DNA of 64,000 bases, taken from positions 1,240,001 through 1,304,000 of the forward strand of contig OY970236.1 in the NCBI GenBank assembly GCA_963714155.1, written 5' to 3'. This stretch comes from VRUE01 sp963714155 (lineage in GTDB: Bacteria > Actinomycetota > Thermoleophilia > Solirubrobacterales > 70-9). Position numbers and translations under genes: made by a program. Under the pieces are notes generated by a model that saw only the letters and a list, made by a program, of their open reading frames with translations, had not been told where the DNA came from and did no database searches. Numbering within the stretch: the first letter of the stretch is position 1; every line of letters starts with the position of its first letter. Below are positions 57,935-64,000 of this stretch, one piece after another.

Positions 57935-59845
57935 ATGGTGGCTGCAATCAAGCAACCGGGTTGGATTCGAGGCCTGCTCGGCGCAATTCTGGGTGCCGCT
58001 TTTGGCTTCGCGCTCGTCATCGCCCTGCGCAAGGCGTCGGGCCTGCCCGCCTACCAGACCGAGCAGACCGGCTACCCGCATGTGATCGTGCCGCTGATCA
58101 CCGGGCCGCTTGGCTTCCTGATGGGCTTTGGCTGCTTCGATTACTGGCTGCGCTGGGCCGCCGGCATGCCGACGATCCCCGAGGACCACTCCCAGCACGG
58201 CGCCAAGAGCTGGAAGGACTACTTCCGCTTCAACACCGATCACAAGGTGATCGGCATCCAGTACATCTGCACCACCTTCTTCTTCTTCTTCATCGGCGGC
58301 CTGATGGCGATGCTGATCCGGGCCGAGCTGGCCCAGCCCGGCACCCAGATCGTCGACGCGGCCACCTACAACAGCCTCTTCTCCACCCACGCGGTGTTGA
58401 TGATCTTCGTCTTCGTGATCCCGGTCTTCGCCGGTATCGCCAACTACGTCCTGCCGCTGATGATCGGCGCCCCGGACATGGCCTTCCCGCGCCTCAACGC
58501 GCTCAGCTTCTGGATGCTGCCGCTGGCCGGCCTGCTCTTCATCGGCAGCTTCCTCGCTCCGGGCGGCGCTTTCGACGCCGGCTGGACCGGTTACGCGCCG
58601 CTCTCGACCGGGGCACCGCTGGGTCAGTCGTTCTTCAACCTCGGGGTGCAGTTCGCCGGTGCGTCCTCGATCGCCACCGCGCTCAATTTCTTGGTCACGA
58701 TCATCACTATGCGTGCGCCCGGAATGACCTTCTGGCGCATGCCGCTGCTGGTCTGGGCGAACCTCTCGACCTCGCTGCTGGTCGTCGCCGCGACGCCGTT
58801 CATCGCCGGCGTTCAGTTCATGGTCCTCTTCGACCGCGCCATGCACACGCAGTTCTTCGAGTTCGCCGGCGGCGGCGACGTGGTCAGCTATCAGCACATC
58901 TTCTGGTTCTACTCGCACCCAGCCGTCTACATCATGATGCTGCCCGGCTTCGGGATCATCAGCGAGGTCATCTCGACCCATGCCCGCAAGCCGATCTTCG
59001 GCTACCGCTTGATGGCACTGGCGCTGATTGGCATCGTCGTGCTCAGCTACTCCGTCTGGGCTCACCACATGTTCGTCGCCGGCATGTTCAGCTGGCTGCG
59101 CGTGCCGATGATGATCACCACCCTGCTGATCGCCGTGCCGACCGGGATCAAGATCTTCTCCTGGCTGGGAACGCTCTATTTCGGCAAGATCCACACCTAT
59201 TCGACGGCGATGCTGTTCGCGCTCGCCTTCATCGTCACCTTCACCATCGGTGGGATCAGTGGCGTGATGCTGGGCATGGTGCCGATCGACATCCACGTCT
59301 CCGACACCTACTTCATCGTCGCCCACATCCACTTCGTCCTCTTCGGCGGCTCCGTCTTCACGATCTTCTCCGGCATCTACCACTGGTTCCCGAAGATGAC
59401 GGGGCGGATGTACGACGAGAAACTCGGCCGCGTCCACTTCTGGGGCACGCTGCTCGGCACCTGGATCACCTTCATCCCGATGCACTGGGTGGGGATGGAC
59501 GGGATGCCCCGCCGCGTCGCCGACTACGCCACCCAGTTCAGTGAGTGGAACCTGTTGATCAGCTGCGGTGCCTTCATCCTCGGCGCCGTTCAGCTCGTCT
59601 TCCTCTACAACATGATCGTCAGCTGGCGCTTCGGCCCCCGCGCCCCGGCCAACCCCTGGCGCGCCAACTCGATCGAGTGGCAGGTCTCCTCGCCGCCGCC
59701 GATCTTCAATTTCCCCGAGATCCCGCGCGTCGTCGGCGGTCCCTACGAGTTCGGCGTCCCCGGTGCCCGCCACGCGATCATGCCCGGCGAAGGGGTCGAG
59801 GAGAAGCCGGCGACTGCGGAGCCGACGGTGGTGGGCTCGGCATGA
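57935..59845 (+). CDS. ctaD: Cytochrome c oxidase subunit I, A2-type
   Basis: 636 residues. Two extra hydrophobic segments lie before the canonical core (about residues 10-75). The core has TDHKVIGIQY, STHAVLMIFVFVIPV (heme a ligand), FWFYSHPAVYI (CuB His and cross-linked Tyr region), VWAHHMFVAGM (two CuB His) and DTYFIVAHIHFVLFG (heme a3 and heme a His). The YSHPAV motif replaces the D-channel Glu of A1 enzymes, marking subfamily A2. It forms the proton-pumping centre. The stop overlaps the next gene as ATGA. Confidence 0.95.
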   Translation: MVAAIKQPGWIRGLLGAILGAAFGFALVIALRKASGLPAYQTEQTGYPHVIVPLITGPLGFLMGFGCFDYWLRWAAGMPTIPEDHSQHGAKSWKDYFRFNTDHKVIGIQYICTTFFFFFIGGLMAMLIRAELAQPGTQIVDAATYNSLFSTHAVLMIFVFVIPVFAGIANYVLPLMIGAPDMAFPRLNALSFWMLPLAGLLFIGSFLAPGGAFDAGWTGYAPLSTGAPLGQSFFNLGVQFAGASSIATALNFLVTIITMRAPGMTFWRMPLLVWANLSTSLLVVAATPFIAGVQFMVLFDRAMHTQFFEFAGGGDVVSYQHIFWFYSHPAVYIMMLPGFGIISEVISTHARKPIFGYRLMALALIGIVVLSYSVWAHHMFVAGMFSWLRVPMMITTLLIAVPTGIKIFSWLGTLYFGKIHTYSTAMLFALAFIVTFTIGGISGVMLGMVPIDIHVSDTYFIVAHIHFVLFGGSVFTIFSGIYHWFPKMTGRMYDEKLGRVHFWGTLLGTWITFIPMHWVGMDGMPRRVADYATQFSEWNLLISCGAFILGAVQLVFLYNMIVSWRFGPRAPANPWRANSIEWQVSSPPPIFNFPEIPRVVGGPYEFGVPGARHAIMPGEGVEEKPATAEPTVVGSA

Positions 59846-60717
59846 CCGACGCTTCCGAGGCGAAGCCCCTGCTCGTCTTCCTCAACGAGGTCGCCGGCGG
59901 GCGCAAGCTGCTGCAGGCAGTGCAGGAGCGGGCCGACAAGGTTCCCTTTGTCGCCGTTGCGGCGCCGCAGAACCAACCGGCCGTTGGCCAGCTGATCGAC
60001 GCCGGTGAGCTGCGCGACGCGGCTCGCGCCCGGGTCGAGGTGACGATGTCGATCCTCTCCGAGTACGGCGTCGAATCGGTCGGCGAGGTGATGGATCCGG
60101 ATCCCCTGCTGGCGCTCGACGACGCGGTGCGCGCCCATGAACCGGGCGAGGTGCTGCTTTCCTGCGCCGCCGGAACGCGCTTCGGGTTGACCCGCAAGGA
60201 CCTCGTCGCCTGGGCTGAAACCCGCTTCGAACCGGAGATTCAGCTCACGCACATCCCGGTGCGGATCTCCGCTGACTCGGTCAGCTGGGAGAAGAGCCAC
60301 ACCCTGGTGGTGGCGACGCAGACCGTGGCCGCACCCGACCTGGTCGGCCGGCTCAAGGAGCGCGCTGCCGGGCACCCGCACCGCTACACGATCATCTGCC
60401 CCCGGGCCGAGGACGTGACCGAGCCGGAGATCGTTCGCGACCTGGCCTCGACCCTCGCCGAGCTCTACCGCGCCGACATCGACGCCACCGGCCAGCCGAT
60501 GAGCCCCGACCCCTTTCACGCGGTGCAGAACGCGATCGAGCACTACAGCGTCGACGAGGTGCTGATCTCGACCTTTGCCGGCGAGACTTCGCGCTGGCTC
60601 GAGGACGATCTGATCGGCCGCGTCCGCGAGATCACCGACAAGCCGGTCGAGCACCTCGAGGTCGGCCGTCCCGCCGCCGCCGTGGCTGCCGCCGTGGCCG
60701 AGGGAGAGGAGGCCTGA
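59842..60717 (+). CDS. Tandem universal-stress-like domain protein inside the oxidase operon
   Basis: 291 residues made of two similar alpha/beta domains. Domain 1 (about 8-140) runs LLVFLNEVAGGRKLLQAV to QLTHIPV; domain 2 (about 150-275) runs HTLVVATQTVAAPDLVGRL to VEHLEVGRP. Each ends with a pattern like EVLLSCAAGT.FGLTRKDLV / EVLISTFAGETSRWLEDDL, also present in the protein at 61486. The fold resembles universal stress proteins, without their clear GxxGxxxxG(S/T) ATP motif. Coupled to ctaD by ATGA and to ctaE by TGATG, it is surely co-expressed with the oxidase. Its role is unknown. Confidence 0.75.
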   Translation: MTDASEAKPLLVFLNEVAGGRKLLQAVQERADKVPFVAVAAPQNQPAVGQLIDAGELRDAARARVEVTMSILSEYGVESVGEVMDPDPLLALDDAVRAHEPGEVLLSCAAGTRFGLTRKDLVAWAETRFEPEIQLTHIPVRISADSVSWEKSHTLVVATQTVAAPDLVGRLKERAAGHPHRYTIICPRAEDVTEPEIVRDLASTLAELYRADIDATGQPMSPDPFHAVQNAIEHYSVDEVLISTFAGETSRWLEDDLIGRVREITDKPVEHLEVGRPAAAVAAAVAEGEEA

Positions 60718-61343
60718 TGGAGAGCGCAACGGTTGCCCTGGGGCACGACGCACACGAGGAGCATCACGGGCCGCCCGAGGCGAACCAGAGCTCGCGGATC
60801 GATCGTCAGACTCTCGGCATCCTGCTCTTCATCGTCTCCGAGGTCATGCTCTTCGGGGCTTTCTTCGCCTCCTACTTCTTCCTCCGCGTCGTCGTTGATC
60901 CGCCGAGCTGGCCGCCGCATCCCTACGAGCTGCCGGTGGCGGTGGCGGGGATCAACACCGCGATCCTGGTTTCTTCCAGCTTCACGATCCACTACGCGCT
61001 GGAGTCGATCCGGCGCGGCAACCGCAAGGGATTGAAGCTGGGCCTGGTGCTGACCTGGATGCTCGGCATGACCTTCCTCTTCATCCAGGTCAACGAGTAC
61101 GTCCACCTCGGTTTCAGCGCTCGTGACCTCGGTTTCGGCTCGATCTTCTACAGCCTCACCGGCCTCCACGGTGCCCACGTCTTCGTCGGGCTTTGCCTGC
61201 TCAGCTTCGCCACGATCCGCGCCTTCCGCGGCCATTTCGGGCCCGAGGAGAAGGACCACCTCGGCGTCGAGGTGCCCGGTATCTACTGGCACTTCGTCGA
61301 CGTAATGTGGATCGTCGTCTACACGACGGTCTATATCCTCTAG
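60717..61343 (+). CDS. ctaE: Cytochrome c oxidase subunit III
   Basis: 208 residues with five membrane segments, the short form common in actinobacteria. FIVSEVMLFGAFFASYFFLR, LTGLHGAHVFVGL and the C-terminal VPGIYWHFVDVMWIVVYTTVYIL are diagnostic, including the conserved Glu and the His of GLHGAHV. It stabilises subunit I and its proton uptake. The start shares a base with the previous stop (TGATG). A ~113-bp palindromic repeat follows the stop. Confidence 0.94.
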   Translation: MESATVALGHDAHEEHHGPPEANQSSRIDRQTLGILLFIVSEVMLFGAFFASYFFLRVVVDPPSWPPHPYELPVAVAGINTAILVSSSFTIHYALESIRRGNRKGLKLGLVLTWMLGMTFLFIQVNEYVHLGFSARDLGFGSIFYSLTGLHGAHVFVGLCLLSFATIRAFRGHFGPEEKDHLGVEVPGIYWHFVDVMWIVVYTTVYIL

Positions 61344-61349
61344 CGCGGC

Positions 61350-61463
61350 CGCTGCAAACCGGCGCATCTCGGGGTCCTCGGTCGGCCGTCGGCGGGTCAC
61401 GCACAAGAGTGCGCTCCCCTTGTCGGCCTCCCTGCGTCCCCCGACCTGCTTGGTTTTCACGGC
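61350..61463. repeat. Intergenic imperfect-palindrome repeat, copy 2
   Basis: It starts seven bases after the ctaE stop and repeats the order of blocks found at 36370-36482: GCTGCAAA, GTCCTCGGTCGGCC, GTCACGCAC, GTGCGCTCCC, GGCCTCCCTGCGTCC and a final TTTTC. The small central hairpin CGCAC-AAGA-GTGCG is conserved by covariation of the loop, not of the stem. Same orientation and same position relative to an upstream stop as copy 1. Confidence 0.65.
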
Positions 61464-61485
61464 CGTTTGGGGGTACAAATAAGGT

Positions 61486-62136
61486 ATGCACAATCCGCTT
61501 AGGTCAGAGGCCGATGCGTTCAGGTGGGTTGTTGTCATTGGGGTTGCCGCGGCTTCGGTTATTGCGCTGACGCTGTTGACGCGCCCCGTGATCGGCGTGA
61601 TCTGGGCGGCGCTGCTGGTCGGCTTCGGGGTTGGCTTCGGCTATCGCGCTGCGCGCGGTTCGTTGCCACGTGATGTCGCGCTGACCAAGGGCGGGGATGG
61701 CAAGTTCCGGCTGCTCGTCGTCGCCAACGAGACGGTTCAGGGTGATGCGCTGCTCAACGAGATCCGGGACCGCTGCAATGACCGCAAGTCCGAGGTCATG
61801 GTCGTGACGCCGGCTCTGGCCACCTCTCGCGCCTCGCACTGGGCCTCGGACATCGACGAAGCGATCGAGCTGGCGCGGCAGCGCATGGAGCTCTCGCTGA
61901 TCGAGATCCGGCAATTGGGCCTGAAGGCGAAGGGCGAGATCGGCGACTCCGACCCCAACATGGCGATCGAGGATGCCCTGCGCGTCTTCCCCGCCGATGA
62001 GATCGTGATCTCGACCCACCCACCCGATCGCTCCCGCTGGCTCGAGCACGGCGTCGTCGACAAGGCTCGCGAGCGGATCGACCTGCCGATCACCCACGTC
62101 GTTGTCGACCTCGTCAGCGATCGCGCGATGCTGTGA
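61486..62136 (+). CDS. Membrane-anchored protein with a universal-stress-like domain
   Basis: 216 residues. Two membrane segments cover about 14-52 (VVVIGVAAASVIALTLL, VIGVIWAALLVGFGVGFGY). A cytoplasmic alpha/beta domain follows (FRLLVVANETVQGDALLNEI ... ADEIVISTHPPDRSRWLEHGVV ... LPITHVVVDL), homologous to each half of the tandem protein in the oxidase operon. It starts at ATG 61486, six bases after a -10-like TACAAA(T). It may be a membrane partner of that protein. The function is unknown. Confidence 0.75.
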   Translation: MHNPLRSEADAFRWVVVIGVAAASVIALTLLTRPVIGVIWAALLVGFGVGFGYRAARGSLPRDVALTKGGDGKFRLLVVANETVQGDALLNEIRDRCNDRKSEVMVVTPALATSRASHWASDIDEAIELARQRMELSLIEIRQLGLKAKGEIGDSDPNMAIEDALRVFPADEIVISTHPPDRSRWLEHGVVDKARERIDLPITHVVVDLVSDRAML

Positions 62137-62191
62137 TCGACTCGTAGCGGTCACGGCACATTTAGCGCACCGCCCGAAACGTTCTGTCTTC

Positions 62192-62197
62192 TAGCCT
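62192..62197 (+). promoter_or_regulatory. -10 box of the heptad-repeat protein gene
   Basis: TAGCCT ends six bases before ATG 62204, without a ribosome site between: another presumed leaderless transcript. Confidence 0.4.
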
Positions 62198-62203
62198 GTC
62201 AGA

Positions 62204-62590
62204 ATGGAGATGATGACCTCGGACTGGACCGACGAGCGAATGGATGACCTCAAGCACCAGGTCGATGAGCTGGGCTGGCGGATGGACGACGGGTTCGCGG
62301 GGCTCCGTACCGAGCTCCGCGAGCATCGCAGGGAAATGGATGCACGGTTTGCGAAATTCGAAGAGAGGCTGGATCAGCGGTTCGAGAAGATCGATGCGCG
62401 GTTTGAGAAAGTGGACGCCCGGTTTGAAAAAGTGGACGCCCGATTTGAGAAGGTCGACGAGAGCATCCTCCGCACGCAGGAAATGGTCATCGGCCTGCAC
62501 GGCAACCTCACCAGGGTCTCGATCGCCTTCGTCGCTGCGCTGATGAGCCTGGTCGCGGCGCAGGCCGGCTTGATCCTGACCCAGATCTGA
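62204..62590 (+). CDS. Coiled-coil protein with a C-terminal membrane anchor
   Basis: 128 residues. Residues 1-90 form a long charged coiled coil that includes four perfect seven-residue units of the type RFEKVDA (about 59-86). A short linker precedes one C-terminal membrane segment (SIAFVAALMSLVAAQAGLIL). This tail-anchored coiled-coil design is common but functionally undefined (often called DUF1640- or tropomyosin-like in annotations). It ends one base before the stop of the convergent ctaA gene. Confidence 0.75.
   Translation: MEMMTSDWTDERMDDLKHQVDELGWRMDDGFAGLRTELREHRREMDARFAKFEERLDQRFEKIDARFEKVDARFEKVDARFEKVDESILRTQEMVIGLHGNLTRVSIAFVAALMSLVAAQAGLILTQI
62378..62461 (+). repeat. Four tandem 21-bp units in the coiled-coil gene
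   Basis: The units 62378-62398, 62399-62419, 62420-62440 and 62441-62461 follow CGGTTYGARAARRTSGAYGC with few changes, each encoding one heptad (RFEKVDA-like). The near-identity of DNA, not only of protein, points to recent slippage or unequal exchange. Confidence 0.85.
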
Positions 62591-62591
62591 G

Positions 62592-63557
<966 letters not shown>

Positions 63558-63613
63558 GAGAGGAGCCGCAGCGGATGATGCCAGTCGGCCAACCCGGGGC
63601 CGCGCTTGGGGGC

Positions 63614-64000
63614 TCAGCCGCCGGAGGGGTGAGCTGGCGCGCTCCCAGGGGGCGGCGCGGAGCCTTTGCCCTTGCCGCCGCCGGTGCCCGATTCGAGCAG
63701 GTACTTGACCAGGTCTTCGAGTTCTTTCGGCGAGAGCGTCTGACCGAAGTTGGCGGGCATTACGTTGGGCGGGTAGCCTTTGGCGATCACCTTGTTGGGG
63801 TCGACGATCGACTCTTCGACCATCGCGTCGCTCTGGCCGGGCAGGACTTCATCCAAGTCCGGGCCGGTGACGCCGCCGGATTTGGCAGCGGCGAAGGTGT
63901 GGCAACCACCGCAGCCGTTGTTGGCGAAGACCTGGGCGCCGGGACCGCCGGGGACCTTTGGTGGGGCGGCGCCGGGGACGCCGGCGTAGAGGCCGACGTA
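63614..64000 (-). CDS. c-type cytochrome, N-terminus beyond window
   Basis: At least 129 residues, entering from the right edge. A Pro/Gly-rich stretch (VPGAAPPKVPGGPG) precedes the heme-binding CGGCH in VFANNGCGGCHTF. GPDLDEV and a distal Met in PPNVMPANFGQ supply the rest of a class-I cytochrome c, and ELEDLVKYLLES is the last helix. A Gly/Lys/Ala/Pro tail ends the protein. It probably carries electrons to the CuA centre of the neighbouring oxidase; a QcrC-like or membrane-anchored form cannot be excluded because the start is not in the window. Confidence 0.85.
   Translation of the reverse strand, partial: YVGLYAGVPGAAPPKVPGGPGAQVFANNGCGGCHTFAAAKSGGVTGPDLDEVLPGQSDAMVEESIVDPNKVIAKGYPPNVMPANFGQTLSPKELEDLVKYLLESGTGGGKGKGSAPPPGSAPAHPSGG

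Noticed and set aside
57707..59773. A 688-codon open frame on the minus strand opposite ctaD
   Set aside because: ctaD on the plus strand is unmistakable; the antisense product is Asp/His/Glu/Arg-rich without motifs, a normal shadow of GC-rich coding DNA.

Overview
This is a strongly GC-rich, gene-dense bacterial chromosomal segment. The best guess is an actinobacterium of the class Thermoleophilia, close to Solirubrobacterales; this is inferred from overall character, not from a marker-gene search. The clues are very large secreted NHL/beta-propeller proteins with Lys/Arg/Cys-rich tails, frequent GTG and TTG starts, many 4-base stop/start overlaps, a GuaB3-type IMP dehydrogenase relative, an actinobacterial-type c-di-AMP riboswitch before an M23 peptidase, and TANNNT -10 boxes only 6-13 bases before start codons, as expected for leaderless mRNAs. 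I saw no rRNA, tRNA, CRISPR array, integrase or transposase.

Layout. 1-5.4 kb (minus strand): a glycosyltransferase with a frameshift, a coiled-coil protein, L-aspartate oxidase NadB and the hydantoinase pair HyuA/HyuB, apparently one operon. 5.4-18.4 kb: an AT-rich promoter with helically phased repeats, then five tightly coupled genes for huge secreted proteins and a lipoprotein. 18.4-19.5 kb: a Flp-like pilin and a VapBC-type toxin-antitoxin pair with a palindromic operator. 19.5-33 kb: housekeeping genes (rph, rdgB, a CDF metal exporter, tldD/tldE, HU, pyrF, a LysM protein, a D,D-carboxypeptidase, a PfkB sugar kinase, guaB3, guaA) and a membrane protein carrying two in-frame palindromes. 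33-34.9 kb (minus): a metallo-beta-lactamase-fold hydrolase and the riboswitch-controlled M23 peptidase.

35-46.4 kb: rplM-rpsI (S9 with a long acidic extension), glmM, glmS, a DUF3352-type lipoprotein, acpS, nnr, a CBS protein, alr, a CCA-adding-type enzyme and infA. Four of these genes carry ten apparent single-base insertions in total, while their neighbours are intact. 46.4-49.8 kb: a PqqD-like protein, an HprK-like kinase, a GT2 glycosyltransferase and a nucleotidyltransferase, resembling a peptide- or glycan-modification cassette. 49.7-54.2 kb (minus): a GT2, a GH63-like glycosidase and a DrrABC-type exporter. 54.3-57.1 kb: a secreted protein, a nested inverted-repeat element, a zinc-ribbon protein and a GT4. 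57.1-64 kb: an A2-type cytochrome c oxidase operon with an unusual tandem-domain protein between subunits I and III, then CtaA and a c-type cytochrome that runs off the edge.

The most unusual theme is palindromic DNA. Two unrelated genes 15 kb apart carry copies of one 43-bp palindrome inside their reading frames, two further long palindromes lie in frame in coding sequence, a ~113-bp imperfect palindrome follows both rpsI and ctaE, and a ~270-bp nested inverted-repeat structure sits at 55.1-55.4 kb. This resembles, in principle, the in-frame palindromic elements known from Rickettsia, and is the best candidate here for something undescribed.
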